From the NCBI GenBank assembly GCA_041674745.1, contig JBAYVD010000001.1, forward strand, positions 186,001 through 250,000: DNA of 64,000 bases, given 5' to 3'. A model generated the notes under the pieces. The model searched no databases. It was not told where the DNA came from and saw only the letters and a list, made by a program, of their open reading frames with translations. Position 1 is the first letter of the stretch. Each line of letters opens with the position of its first letter. This DNA comes from UBA2040 sp041674745 (lineage in GTDB: Bacteria > Bacteroidota > Bacteroidia > Flavobacteriales_D > Crocinitomicaceae). A program made the translations under genes and the position numbers. Of the stretch, positions 35,291 to 45,046 are shown piece after piece.

Positions 35291-35953
35291 ATGGAAAAAA
35301 AAGCAATTGTTTTAATTGACGATCACACCATTGTAAGAAGTGGTTTAAAAGTGTTGATCGAGAAATTGGGTCCATACTCTGTCGTTGGCGAATACGAGTC
35401 AGGCTTATCTTTTTGGGAGGCAATACCAACGATGGCTCGACCAGATCTTGTATTGATGGACTTGAATATGCCAGAAATGAGTGGAGAAGAATTGGTGGAG
35501 AAATTGCAAAATACTGATTTCGATTCCCCTATTCTGATCTTAACACTGAATAGTGACGAGGAGAGCATTATCCGTTTGTTTCGCCAAGGAGTTCGTGGGT
35601 TTTTAATGAAAAATTGCAGTGCAGTGGTTTTAAAAACAGCTATTGAATCGATTTTGAACGGCGGTTATTATCACAATGAATTCTTGACCTTGTCGCTGAC
35701 CAACGACGTGACGCAAAAAACCAAAACACAGCAAGAAATTATTTTAGAAGACTTGACCGATCGGGAGCAAGAATTTTTGAAATTGGTCTGTGATCAACAA
35801 GAATTTACTTACGATCAAATCGCCGACATCATGAGTGTTACGGCGAGAACGGTGGATGGATACCGCGAGTCACTTTTCGATAAATTGGCGGTGAAATCCA
35901 AAACCGGGATGGTGCTTTTTGTCCTGAAGCACGATTTGTTGCAGTATTTGTAG
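35291..35953 (+). CDS. Response regulator, NarL/FixJ type
   Basis: 220 residues. The receiver domain has acidic pocket D10-D11, phosphorylation site D57 in LVLMDLNMPEMSG, and the conserved Lys in FLMKNCS. The C-terminal LuxR-type helix-turn-helix is readable as LTDREQEFLKLV, then TYDQIADIMSVTARTVDGYR. The ATG at 35291 (MEKKAIVLID) is chosen over an in-frame start at 35225 inside the kinase gene because the receiver begins at once. It acts with the kinase just upstream. Confidence 0.9.
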   Translation: MEKKAIVLIDDHTIVRSGLKVLIEKLGPYSVVGEYESGLSFWEAIPTMARPDLVLMDLNMPEMSGEELVEKLQNTDFDSPILILTLNSDEESIIRLFRQGVRGFLMKNCSAVVLKTAIESILNGGYYHNEFLTLSLTNDVTQKTKTQQEIILEDLTDREQEFLKLVCDQQEFTYDQIADIMSVTARTVDGYRESLFDKLAVKSKTGMVLFVLKHDLLQYL

Positions 35954-35969
35954 GACCTCCCAAAACAAC

Positions 35970-35994
35970 AAAAGCCCCCAACTTGGAGGCTTTT
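35970..35994 (+). terminator. Terminator after the response regulator gene
   Basis: aaaagcc and ggctttt pair, with one C-A mismatch and a further 3 bp inside, followed by T-rich DNA. It lies 16 bases after the stop at 35953 and before tRNA-Met on the other strand. Confidence 0.7.
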
Positions 35995-36005
35995 ATATTT
36001 AAACG

Positions 36006-36079
36006 TGGTCCCACTTGGAATCGAACCAAGCACCTACTGATTATGAGTCAGTTGCTCTAACCGAATGAGCTATAGGACC
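36006..36079 (-). tRNA. tRNA with CAT anticodon (elongator Met type)
   Basis: 74 nt that fold as a full cloverleaf. The acceptor stem GGTCCTA pairs with TGGGACC (one wobble) before discriminator A. The D arm has GCTC/GAGC, the anticodon stem ACTGA/TCAGT encloses CTCATAA (anticodon CAT), and the T arm is CTTGG-TTCGATT-CCAAG. CCA is not encoded. CAT can also belong to tRNA-Ile2 (lysidine-modified) or initiator; acceptor pairing excludes the initiator, and Met elongator is the best reading. Confidence 0.92.
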
Positions 36080-36109
36080 AAAACACAGAATTTTCTGTAT
36101 TTGTGGGTG

Positions 36110-36141
36110 CAAATATAGTGTTCTCGAGTTGAATTCCGCAA
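36110..36141 (-). promoter_or_regulatory. Promoter of tRNA-Met
   Basis: TTG (36139-36141), 21 nt, TATATTTG (36110-36117) on the minus strand, continuing as CACCCAC. It ends 30 bases before the tRNA 5' end at 36079. The CACCC extension recurs at the tRNA-Leu and ileS promoters. Confidence 0.75.
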
Positions 36142-36164
36142 ATTTTTGGAACTCTTTCTTTGGA

Positions 36165-37175
36165 TTATCCTTTTACCCGACTGCGAAGATAGGCGATGTA
36201 CAAAATTCCAAGAATGATCGACGCAAATAACAAATGCGAAACTTGAACCCAACTTGGTAAATCGAAATAAGCCAATACGACGCCAGAAGTCAATTCAATA
36301 GCCAGAATGCCAAATGCCCAACGAAAAATTCTTTCCTTTTCCGATTTTTCATTGATGTAAGCCAAAACAGCCAACATGATCAACACCAACCATGAGAAAC
36401 TTCGGTGAACGAGGAAAGTTAAACCTAATTTTTCAGACCAAGTTTCACGTCCAAATCCTTGACGATACAAGGCATCAATCGATTCCCGCACTTGGGTTCC
36501 TAAAAACATTTGACCAACGGTGATGATTAAACTAATCACAAGTACAATTTTTAAATTGCGATTTATTGCGATTTCACGGCTTTGCTTTTTGCTCACTTTG
36601 TGAATGATGTACAATTCGATGCCGAGAATGAGTAATGCAGCTAATAAGTGAACGGTTATTGTCCAAGGCACCAAGTTGGAAGCAACAACGATGGACCCAA
36701 ACCAACCTTGAAAAGCCATTAAAAGCGCATTTATTCCCGTTAAAATTAGTAAGGTTCTATTTTTTCGGTAGCGTACAATCGTCCAAATAAACAGGGACAA
36801 AACCAAGTTGCCGGCCAAAAATCCAACCAAGCGATTTCCATATTCCGTCCAAGTTCGTCGCGCATTGAAAGGTTCTTCCCCCAATAGGTAAGGGTCGTTT
36901 TTTAATTTTTCTGCCACATCACGCATGCCAATAGCGGATAAGAATCGGGTGAATTTTTCCGCTTTTTTCAACCGTTTATCCAACAAAGGTTCACGATAAT
37001 TATCGGGCAATTGAGATTCTTGAGTCGGGGGAACCCATTGACCAAAACATTTCGGCCAATCCGGACAACCCATGCCACTTCCTGAGGTTCGAACGATGCT
37101 TCCCGCCACAATTACCAAGTAAATTAGGACCAAAGAAACCCAATGCCAGCGCGTATAACTTTTTGCAAATTCCAT
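36165..37175 (-). CDS. ctaA: Heme A synthase homologue (COX15/CtaA)
   Basis: 336 residues with eight predicted membrane helices. CtaA/COX15 oxidises heme O to heme A for cytochrome oxidase. The extracytoplasmic loop keeps the C37/C43 pair in GCPDWPKC. Three of the four conserved heme-ligand histidines can be read: TVHLLAA (TM4), VHRSFSW (TM6) and VSHLLFA (TM8). The TM2 position, normally E-x-x-H, reads E111-Y-G-N114, so the histidine is an asparagine. The gene is alone, divergent from the SDR-like gene. Confidence 0.88.
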   Translation of the reverse strand: MEFAKSYTRWHWVSLVLIYLVIVAGSIVRTSGSGMGCPDWPKCFGQWVPPTQESQLPDNYREPLLDKRLKKAEKFTRFLSAIGMRDVAEKLKNDPYLLGEEPFNARRTWTEYGNRLVGFLAGNLVLSLFIWTIVRYRKNRTLLILTGINALLMAFQGWFGSIVVASNLVPWTITVHLLAALLILGIELYIIHKVSKKQSREIAINRNLKIVLVISLIITVGQMFLGTQVRESIDALYRQGFGRETWSEKLGLTFLVHRSFSWLVLIMLAVLAYINEKSEKERIFRWAFGILAIELTSGVVLAYFDLPSWVQVSHLLFASIILGILYIAYLRSRVKG

Positions 37176-37284
37176 GGGCTAAATTTACGAATTGCCTTTT
37201 GAGAAATCAGGAAAAAAGATCGAGAAAAACAGATTAAATGTTGCATTAACGAAATTTCACAAGACCAAAGCTTATCTTCGTTAG

Positions 37285-38082
37285 ATGGATTTGAAAGGGA
37301 CAAAAATTGGAGTTATTTCTTTGGGTTGGTTGGGCTCACGTTTGGCGGAACATTTGAGTCAACGCGGTGCGCAAGTTTGGGGAACGTCTCGGGATAGTGA
37401 AAAAATGACCGAGCAGTCACTCGATAGAGCTGTTGAAGTTGTTTATTGGAACCAAGAGGAAGGACTCTCATCTGATTTGCAAGTTAAATTGAGAGCAGTT
37501 GATTTGCTCATTTTAAATTTGCCACCGAGTGTTTTCCAAAATGGAAATTATGCTGCGGGTTTGTTGCAATTTCTGCCATTTATTTCCAGCAAAGCCAACG
37601 TTATTTTTACCAGTTCCACGGGTGTTTATCCATCCAATATAACTGACGCCCGAGAAGATTACGAATTTGCCAACGGCGATATGAATCGATTGTTAGAAGC
37701 GGAATTGGCTTTGCGACAGGCCTGTGGAAAACGACTCACTATTTTACGCTTGGCTGGTCTAATAGGAGAAGATCGGCACCCAGTTCATTATTTGGTGAAA
37801 AAGGAGGTGAATGAAAACCCTGAAGGAAAAGTGAATCTCATTCACAGAAAAGATATCATTCAAATTATTGATCGGATAATTGAACGTGATTTTTGGGGAG
37901 AAATTCTCAATGTCTGTCATCCAGATCACCCGAGCAGAAAATCGTATTACACGGCGAAAGCTAAGTTATTTGCCTTAAGATTGCCTAAATTTGTTGAAGC
38001 GTCTAAGGATGAAGACAATAAAATTGTAAATTGCCATAAATTGATTTATGATTTAGGGTATTCTTCATTCGAATCGCTCTAA
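37285..38082 (+). CDS. NAD(P)-binding SDR/epimerase-like protein
   Basis: 265 residues. A Rossmann-type glycine motif is at residues 13-20 (SLGWLGSRLAEHL), followed by FTSSTGVYP, the strand and serine-tyrosine region of atypical extended SDRs. LRLAGLIGEDRHP and the downstream FVEASKDE fit the YeeZ-like group of the family. The YxxxK catalytic pair is not clear, so catalysis is uncertain. Substrate unknown. The next gene starts 56 bases later. Confidence 0.75.
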   Translation: MDLKGTKIGVISLGWLGSRLAEHLSQRGAQVWGTSRDSEKMTEQSLDRAVEVVYWNQEEGLSSDLQVKLRAVDLLILNLPPSVFQNGNYAAGLLQFLPFISSKANVIFTSSTGVYPSNITDAREDYEFANGDMNRLLEAELALRQACGKRLTILRLAGLIGEDRHPVHYLVKKEVNENPEGKVNLIHRKDIIQIIDRIIERDFWGEILNVCHPDHPSRKSYYTAKAKLFALRLPKFVEASKDEDNKIVNCHKLIYDLGYSSFESL

Positions 38083-38137
38083 AAAAAGCAGGAATATGAC
38101 GCATCTTTTTGAGAAAATGGTCGTCTAATGAAATGAA

Positions 38138-40852
38138 ATGAAATATCGATTTCGAAATAGTTTGGTTCTGATGGTCATTGTTTTGTTGCAACAATTCAAT
38201 GCCATGGCGACACATATTGTCGGTGGAGATATCTACTACGACTATTTGGGCAACAATCAATACAAATTTTATGTTTCCTTGTACCGAGATTGCAATACGA
38301 TAAACGGTGCGGTTTATGACAATCCTCTTCCATTAGGCATTTTTAATTCTTCGAATGTCCGTGTCATGAACGTGAACATTTCCTTTCCAGGAAGTACCAT
38401 TTTGCCAATTATTTTCAACAATCCTTGTGTTGTAGCGCCTTCAGGAATTTGCACCGAAAGAGCCGTCTACGTATCGAATGCAGTGACACTGCCACCCATT
38501 CCTGGCGGATACACCGTTGCTTACCAGCGTTGCTGTCGTCAACCAGCCATCATCAACATTATCGACGCTACCAATACAGGACTCACCATCGTAACACATA
38601 TTCCAGGATCCGAAACCAATATGTGGGCGAATTCTAGCCCGCGTTTTACCAATTATCCACCTTTGGTTATTTGCAACAACGATGATTTAATTTTCAATCA
38701 TTCTGCAACGGATCCAGATGGAGACCAGTTGACCTACTCCTTGGTTACACCTTATGCGGGAGCAACGGGTGGCGCTCCAGCACCCAATCCTATTCCGCCA
38801 CCGAATTATCCTTTTGTTCAATGGGAAGTAGGTCATAGCGTTACCCAACAATTGGGGCCAGGTTCGAGTTTGCAAATCAATCCAGTCACGGGAATATTAA
38901 CAGCGAGCCCTAACTTGACGGGGCTTTTTGTGGTTGGAATTCGGGTCGATGAATACCGCAACGGAGTTTATTTGGGAGGCAATACGCGTGATTTTCTTTT
39001 TCACGTAATCAATTGTGTCATTACTCTTCAAGCAATTTTGCCCTTGCAAACGGATTTACCGACTTTTCAGGGTTATTGTAATGGTTTGAATGTTGACTTT
39101 GTCAACAACAGTTACGGAGGCACAAATTATGAATGGGATTTTGGAGTTCCAGGGATCACAACCGACGTTAGTTCGGCATTTGCACCTTCTTATACCTATC
39201 CGTTACCGGGAACGTATGTCGCTCGATTGGTTGTAAATCCGGGATGGCCTTGTTCTGATACGGCTTATATGACGGTTGTGTTGGACAATACTTTTACCAT
39301 AGACTTTACCGCAACCGATTCAGTCTGTTTTGAAAACAACAGTGTAGATTTTATGGGTATTGCCAGTGTACCGGTTGTACCAACCACCACCACTTATTCT
39401 TGGAATTTTGGTCCGAACGCTTCGATAAATAACGCCTCAACGCAAAATGTTAACAACGTCATTTTCAATCAATGGGGTAGTTTTCCGGTGACATTAACGG
39501 CCGATCGAAATCAATGTCATGCAGAGATTACGAAAGATGTCGTAATTTATGGCGCGCCTGTTTCTAATTTTTCAATGCCAAGTGATTATGAGTGCGACGG
39601 ACAAACCATCTCATTCACCAGTACGTCGACCAACTCGTTTATTTATTATTGGAATTTTGGAGACCCAACAACGTTGGCAGATACCAGTCATCAAGCCAAC
39701 CCAAGTTATACGTATGCCGGCCCAGGAAATTATACCATTCAATTAATTGCGGGTTCCACGGGGAATTGTTTCGATACCGTCCAATTTAATTATGAGATTT
39801 ACCAGGATTTAATCCTGTCCTTTACACACCAAGATTCCTTGTGTATTACGGGTAACAGTTTTGATTTTGTGGGAACCGTGAGCGGACCTAGTATTGCTAC
39901 CTATTCGTGGAATTTTGGCAATGCAGCCACCCCTTCAACCGGCACAGGAACAACGGTAAACAATGTTGTTTATAATACTCAAGGAAATCATACAGCAATT
40001 TTAACGGGTTCGTATTTGCAATGTTCGGAGTCTGTTTCATCAAACGTTTTTGTTTATGGAGAGCCAATCATAGCCTTTGGAATTGAGCCAGGTCTGCAAT
40101 GTGCTCCGTTCATGGCACATTTCCTCGACATGAGTGTTTCAGATACGCCTATCGATTATTTGTGGAGTTTTGGTGACGGAACGACCTCTACACTTCAAAA
40201 CCCTACGCACCTTTTTGCGAATCCGGGTATTTATCCAATTACCTTGAATATTCAGACCACGACGGGATGCCTTGCGGATTTAACACTTACGAAAAATGAT
40301 TTGGTCAACGTTCGTCCGCGACCAACGGCTGGGTTCACGACCTCTACGGATGTTACAGATATTTGCAATTCCGAAGTCGTTTTCATCGATCATTCCATTG
40401 GGGCATCCCATATTTCTTATTATCCAGATGACAATGGTATTTTCGCAAGCGGAGTACCAGCGATTTTCCCTTATTTGTATCAAAGTTCGGGGTATAAAAA
40501 TGTACTTCAAATCGTTGCAAACGAATACGGTTGTGAAGATAGTAGCACCTATAAATTATACATCGAACCTTTCACTATTTTTATTCCCAACGCCTTCACA
40601 CCGGATGGAGACCAATTCAACAATGAATGGAAACCCGAAGTTGCTTTGCAAGCGACGGATTGGCATCTGCAAATCTTTGATCGTTGGGGCGAAAAAATCT
40701 GGGAAAGTTATGATCAGTCTGTCGGCTGGGATGGTTTTTATGGAAATGAAAAAGCCCCACAAGGAATTTACAATTACAAAGTCGACGTAACCTCGTGTGC
40801 AAAAGAGGACAAGTACGAAACGTTAATGGGACATTTCTCTTTGTTACGGTAG
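38138..40852 (+). CDS. Large secreted PKD-repeat protein with gliding-motility-type T9SS domain
   Basis: 904 residues. Signal peptide (LVLMVIVLLQQFNAMA), then ATHIVGGDIYYDYLG, a block common to Bacteroidota adhesin-like proteins. About five PKD-like repeats follow, recognisable by WNFGDPTTLADTSH, WSFGDGTTS and the PGNYTI or PGIYPI strands. The last 85 residues are a type B T9SS / gliding-motility-associated domain: IPNAFTPDGDQFNNEW, then LQIFDRWGEKIWES and PQGIYNYKV. It should be a cell-surface protein. Whether it acts in gliding or adhesion cannot be read. Confidence 0.88.
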   Translation: MKYRFRNSLVLMVIVLLQQFNAMATHIVGGDIYYDYLGNNQYKFYVSLYRDCNTINGAVYDNPLPLGIFNSSNVRVMNVNISFPGSTILPIIFNNPCVVAPSGICTERAVYVSNAVTLPPIPGGYTVAYQRCCRQPAIINIIDATNTGLTIVTHIPGSETNMWANSSPRFTNYPPLVICNNDDLIFNHSATDPDGDQLTYSLVTPYAGATGGAPAPNPIPPPNYPFVQWEVGHSVTQQLGPGSSLQINPVTGILTASPNLTGLFVVGIRVDEYRNGVYLGGNTRDFLFHVINCVITLQAILPLQTDLPTFQGYCNGLNVDFVNNSYGGTNYEWDFGVPGITTDVSSAFAPSYTYPLPGTYVARLVVNPGWPCSDTAYMTVVLDNTFTIDFTATDSVCFENNSVDFMGIASVPVVPTTTTYSWNFGPNASINNASTQNVNNVIFNQWGSFPVTLTADRNQCHAEITKDVVIYGAPVSNFSMPSDYECDGQTISFTSTSTNSFIYYWNFGDPTTLADTSHQANPSYTYAGPGNYTIQLIAGSTGNCFDTVQFNYEIYQDLILSFTHQDSLCITGNSFDFVGTVSGPSIATYSWNFGNAATPSTGTGTTVNNVVYNTQGNHTAILTGSYLQCSESVSSNVFVYGEPIIAFGIEPGLQCAPFMAHFLDMSVSDTPIDYLWSFGDGTTSTLQNPTHLFANPGIYPITLNIQTTTGCLADLTLTKNDLVNVRPRPTAGFTTSTDVTDICNSEVVFIDHSIGASHISYYPDDNGIFASGVPAIFPYLYQSSGYKNVLQIVANEYGCEDSSTYKLYIEPFTIFIPNAFTPDGDQFNNEWKPEVALQATDWHLQIFDRWGEKIWESYDQSVGWDGFYGNEKAPQGIYNYKVDVTSCAKEDKYETLMGHFSLLR

Positions 40853-40980
40853 TATGTTTCCGAGTCGGTTTTTTTGAATGCCGTTGATTTTTATAAAATC
40901 TTTACATTTTTCTCTATAAGATTTACTTTTTTAATATTGATTTCCATCGACCTTTGATTTGTAAATAAAAGTCATAAAAG

Positions 40981-41478
40981 ATGGGACCTTTTTTAAAAAG
41001 AGAGAATACCAACTTAGAAATTTCATTGTCCGTATCGCAATTTAACGAGGAATTGGTCTTAAACTTCAGAAATAACACATGTCACCCAATTAAACTTTTT
41101 GTTCCGCCTTTCCTAAATGAGACTGTTTTACAAATTAAGGGCTTAAATATTCTAAACAAGGCATATAGTCATAAGATAGGCGGTTTGGTTATCGATTGGA
41201 AAAAACTGGTCTCTATACCAGAATACCATTTAACTCTGCCAGCGCTGCATTCGGAAGGTATAAAACTTCAAAATCGACGTGTTACGTTATTGGATATTGG
41301 TAAAGAAGAGAATTGCCAAGTTTCGATTCGATACATTTTTCCTATGGATGAAGAATTTCAAAACGAAGAATTAATCGGCCAAATCAAAGAACACCAGCTT
41401 TGGACAGGTACATTGGAAAGTTCTAAATTTTCCAATGAATGGGTAAATTGCTTATTCAATGATCAATCCCAAGGTTAG
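40981..41478 (+). CDS. Protein of unknown function
   Basis: 165 residues, no signal peptide or membrane helix, beta-rich by composition. No motif is recognised. Its last 27 bases (41452-41478) overlap the 3' end of the convergent DUF5686 gene on the other strand. A weakly TA-rich stretch lies upstream, with no clear consensus promoter. The frame is complete and long enough, with a normal base composition, to count as a real gene, but no role can be given. Confidence 0.65.
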   Translation: MGPFLKRENTNLEISLSVSQFNEELVLNFRNNTCHPIKLFVPPFLNETVLQIKGLNILNKAYSHKIGGLVIDWKKLVSIPEYHLTLPALHSEGIKLQNRRVTLLDIGKEENCQVSIRYIFPMDEEFQNEELIGQIKEHQLWTGTLESSKFSNEWVNCLFNDQSQG

Positions 41479-43908
41479 TTTCACAAAAATGTTTTTATCC
41501 ACTTTGGGTTGACTATATGGTCCATAATTGTAGAAACCACCCAATCCCATTGAAAAGCGATTCATCCCGATTATATCATTAATCAAAAGTCCAGCTTCGT
41601 AATATCCTTTTTCTAAACCGGTGAACGGTGCTGTGTAAAAATGGTTGGATTGATCCACCACATTACCAAATCCAACGGCGTGATGCAAGGAAATTTGAGG
41701 TTGGAATCTTTTACTCAAACTTTTCCATTTGTTGAAATTGAATCGGGTGAATAGACTTACTTGTTCCTGTAAATAAACAGAACTTGAGAGCAGTGTTTCA
41801 AATGTGTTTGGAACGGACACAGAAAAGGCAACTCGCTTGGCAGCAGAATTAAGCATGGTTTGCGCATAAGTCAAAAGTGCATCGCCAAATGTTTTACCAG
41901 CACTTATTCTGTAGACGAATTCACCGACGCCTCGAACCGTAATATTTTGTTTGATCTCTGTATAAATTCGCGAAAAAGTGGAGGAACTCGAATAAATTCC
42001 TGACAAGGCTTGTTCCGCTTTAACATACAAGATGGGAAATTTGGTTGGTGAAATGGCGACATATTTTTCACCGACAATCATGATTTTTTCGCGCATGCGC
42101 CAGCTGATTTCGGCTCCAAACAGGGCAACATCCATTCCTGAAATTTTACTCGACAAAGGGGATTCTAAGTAGTTGTATCCATTGTTAAAACCGATCCTAC
42201 TATAGGAAGCAAAAATTCCCATTTTAAAATTTCCAGTTAGATAAGCAGAAAGTGTTGCTTTGGCCAATCGTTCACTGTCCATTTGATTGGCATAGAGATT
42301 TCGTGCGTTGTTGGAAGTGTACATGGAATACAAATCCTTTAAATAACTTCTACCTCCGCGTTCAATGACATCTTGCTGGTACACCAAAGAGAGATCAAAT
42401 TGCTTTTTCGGCAGAATATGGATGTCTAAAAAACCACCGTATTTCCATGCTCTATCACGGGTTCCATAAGCGAAATAACCACTGAGTGTTGCCGGTTTAA
42501 ATAGCAGTTTGGAGGTCTCTGCCCCCAATCCAACTCGAAAGGCTTCGTAATGGTTGAATTTGACAATACGATTGATATCCGTATTGAAATATTTCATCGG
42601 TATTTTGCCGTCCAGAACGACTTTTGCCAAGTACAATTTTTTGTCTAAATCCGATTCTTTAACAAGTGTATCCCAAATTTCGTATGTGTTTTTTTCTTTT
42701 TCGGTCAACTCATATTTTCGAAGTGGGCTCCAGTCATTGTCTTCTTTTTTTTCAGCTCCTTCCGCTATTTCTACTTCCGCATTTGTAAACAAGGAACGTT
42801 TGACTTTTTCGGGATTTATTTCCACTTCTTCAATATAAGTATTGGATTTTCCAACGACGTGTACCGGCTGATTTCCCACCACGAAAGAAATGAACGGAAA
42901 TTGAAATTCTGAACTCAATTTACTAGGAAACCATTTCTTGCCTTCTAATTTCTGGTATTCCTGAATAATCGTAACGCGAAAAACACTGCCAGGATCTTTC
43001 GGCGTAGCAATTACTTTTTCCACAGCATAGCCGTCTGTGTTGATGTAAAGCGTTCCTTCCATTCCATCAAAATTTTTGTCTTTCCTTGGACGAAAAGCAA
43101 TGTGGAAAACGGTGTCCCTGCCAACGTAAGTCGTGTCTTCTAAAATGAAAAGATATCGTTTCGTTCCACCGAGTGCTATCGGATTGATGAAAGTTCGTTT
43201 GCCAATATTAAACTGATTATCGTAGAAACTAAAGCTTTGCAAACTTTTGGCAAAAGTGGCGAAAAAGGGATCGGAAACACCTGACGCTTTGTAAGCGATG
43301 ATTTCTTCGTGGTCCCTTGCGGGTGGAACAAAAGTTCGAATGGAAGTAGACTCAATCATGAATAAATGACTTTTTGTCAAGAAATCATTGATTTCTAATT
43401 CATCATTCGGTGGCTGAATCGAATCTGAATTCAGGGTATCTTTTTTCAAGGAATCGATGGCTCGACTAAGTCCTGTCGAATCACCATCGGCAATCACTTT
43501 GCTATAGCTTTTGTAGCGAAATGCATCGTGATCCATGGGATTGTTTTTTTTGCGATTTGCAATCACCAAATCCATAATGCGATGAGCAGGATTAACACCT
43601 GGAACGACCGTAACTTCTTGAATTTCCTGTGTTCTTAAACGGATGAGCAATTCGTTTCCACGGACATTGGCAAGCTGATAGGTGGTGTCTTTGTAGCCAG
43701 AGTAAACCAATCGTACAGAGGTGATGTTTTCATTGGTCAAAGAAAATCGGCCATCGAGGTCACACAAAAAAGCATTGCCGACATTCGGGAAAACTTTCAC
43801 AAAAGGAATGACATCCAAAGAGGTTTCATCCTTGACCGAAAATTGTCGTTGACCGTAGACATGGCAGCAGAATAGAAGTATAACGAATGTAGTAATAGTA
43901 GTTTTCAT
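41452..43908 (-). CDS. DUF5686 and carboxypeptidase-regulatory-like outer membrane protein
   Basis: 818 residues with a signal peptide (FVILLFCCHVYG). An N-terminal CarboxypepD_reg-like beta domain (SVKDETSLDVIPFVKVFPNVG, then LVYSGYKDTTYQLA) is followed by the DUF5686 region, which ends as an outer-membrane beta barrel with alternating hydrophobic strands (GYFAYGTRDRAWKYGG, GAEISWRMREKIMIVGEKY, and the C-terminal VKLTLGLIIE). The final I-I-E suits barrel insertion only loosely. Function unknown; related Bacteroidota proteins appear to be surface transport or assembly factors. Confidence 0.82.
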   Translation of the reverse strand: MKTTITTFVILLFCCHVYGQRQFSVKDETSLDVIPFVKVFPNVGNAFLCDLDGRFSLTNENITSVRLVYSGYKDTTYQLANVRGNELLIRLRTQEIQEVTVVPGVNPAHRIMDLVIANRKKNNPMDHDAFRYKSYSKVIADGDSTGLSRAIDSLKKDTLNSDSIQPPNDELEINDFLTKSHLFMIESTSIRTFVPPARDHEEIIAYKASGVSDPFFATFAKSLQSFSFYDNQFNIGKRTFINPIALGGTKRYLFILEDTTYVGRDTVFHIAFRPRKDKNFDGMEGTLYINTDGYAVEKVIATPKDPGSVFRVTIIQEYQKLEGKKWFPSKLSSEFQFPFISFVVGNQPVHVVGKSNTYIEEVEINPEKVKRSLFTNAEVEIAEGAEKKEDNDWSPLRKYELTEKEKNTYEIWDTLVKESDLDKKLYLAKVVLDGKIPMKYFNTDINRIVKFNHYEAFRVGLGAETSKLLFKPATLSGYFAYGTRDRAWKYGGFLDIHILPKKQFDLSLVYQQDVIERGGRSYLKDLYSMYTSNNARNLYANQMDSERLAKATLSAYLTGNFKMGIFASYSRIGFNNGYNYLESPLSSKISGMDVALFGAEISWRMREKIMIVGEKYVAISPTKFPILYVKAEQALSGIYSSSSTFSRIYTEIKQNITVRGVGEFVYRISAGKTFGDALLTYAQTMLNSAAKRVAFSVSVPNTFETLLSSSVYLQEQVSLFTRFNFNKWKSLSKRFQPQISLHHAVGFGNVVDQSNHFYTAPFTGLEKGYYEAGLLINDIIGMNRFSMGLGGFYNYGPYSQPKVDKNIFVKLTLGLIIE

Positions 43909-43949
43909 ATTATAAATATAACAAACTTTCTTTTGGTTATCTTTGAAAA

Positions 43950-44969
43950 ATGTCCATTTCCCATGATCAGTTCAATTTAGCAAAACACCTCACGTTTCAG
44001 CGTGTGTGCAACGTTTTGAAATTGGGATTGAGTTTTCAATGGCAAAAATTGTCAAAAAATGGGAAAGCCAAAGCCTTGCCTTTGTCTTTGTCAATTGAAC
44101 CTACAACAGCTTGCAATTTGGGTTGTCCAGAATGTCCAAGTGGGTTGAAACAATTCTCACGCCCAACAGGGAAATTGGCGCATGATTTGCATGAAAAGAT
44201 TCTGGATGAGGTGAAAAGTTCGGTTTTCTACATCAATTATTATTTCCAAGGTGAACCGTTTCTGCACCCCGATTTTTTGGAATTGATCGGCGCGGCTAAA
44301 AAGCGCAAAATTTATACAGCCACTTCCACCAATGCCCATTTCATCGATGAAAAAAAGGCGGAGGAAATTGTGGCTTCGGGTTTGGATCGCTTGATTATTT
44401 CCTTGGATGGCTTGACGCAAAAAAGCTACGAACAATATAGAATAAACGGAAATTTGAACAAAGTGCTCGAAGCGACTAAACTTTTAGTCTTAGCGAAGTC
44501 TAAACTTAAAAGCAACACGCCCCATTTGATTTTTCAATTTCTCGCTGTTTCTGCCAATGAGCAAGATATTCCTCAATTGTTCAATAAAGCAAAAGAGCTG
44601 AAAGTCGATGAGGTCCGCATAAAAACGGCTCAGTTTTACTCCTTCGAAAACGGTAATCCACTCATGCCAAAAAACGAAAGGTACAGTCGATATACACTAG
44701 GTGCGGATGGCAAATACCGATTGAAAAATAAACTCAAAAACGAATGTTGGCGCATGTGGTCAGGCTCAGTCATTACCTGGGATGGAAAAGCAGTTCCGTG
44801 TTGTTTTGACAAAGACGCGGTGCATCGGTTGGGAGATTTGAACACCCATTCTTTTCAAGAAGTCTGGCAATCAAAAGAGTATGTTTCTTTCCGAAAATCT
44901 GTTTTCACCAAACGTCAGGACATTGATATTTGTAAGAATTGTACGGAAGGGACAAAAGTTTGGGCTTGA
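43950..44969 (+). CDS. Radical SAM protein with SPASM-type C-terminus
   Basis: 339 residues. The radical SAM cluster motif CxxxCxxC is C55-NLG-C59-PE-C62. The partial TIM-barrel follows (YYFQGEPFLHP, LIISLDGLTQ). The C-terminal part has further cysteines (ECWRMWSG, VPCCFD, ICKNC) typical of SPASM auxiliary clusters. Such enzymes often mature peptides or modify cell-surface compounds. It is divergent from the DUF5686 gene with a 41-base gap; the target is unknown. Confidence 0.88.
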   Translation: MSISHDQFNLAKHLTFQRVCNVLKLGLSFQWQKLSKNGKAKALPLSLSIEPTTACNLGCPECPSGLKQFSRPTGKLAHDLHEKILDEVKSSVFYINYYFQGEPFLHPDFLELIGAAKKRKIYTATSTNAHFIDEKKAEEIVASGLDRLIISLDGLTQKSYEQYRINGNLNKVLEATKLLVLAKSKLKSNTPHLIFQFLAVSANEQDIPQLFNKAKELKVDEVRIKTAQFYSFENGNPLMPKNERYSRYTLGADGKYRLKNKLKNECWRMWSGSVITWDGKAVPCCFDKDAVHRLGDLNTHSFQEVWQSKEYVSFRKSVFTKRQDIDICKNCTEGTKVWA

Positions 44970-45046
44970 GAAATACCGTGAAACAAGCCAATAGAATATT
45001 TCCTGTAACTTCGACCAAGATTTCAATTCATTAATACTTGTAGTTT

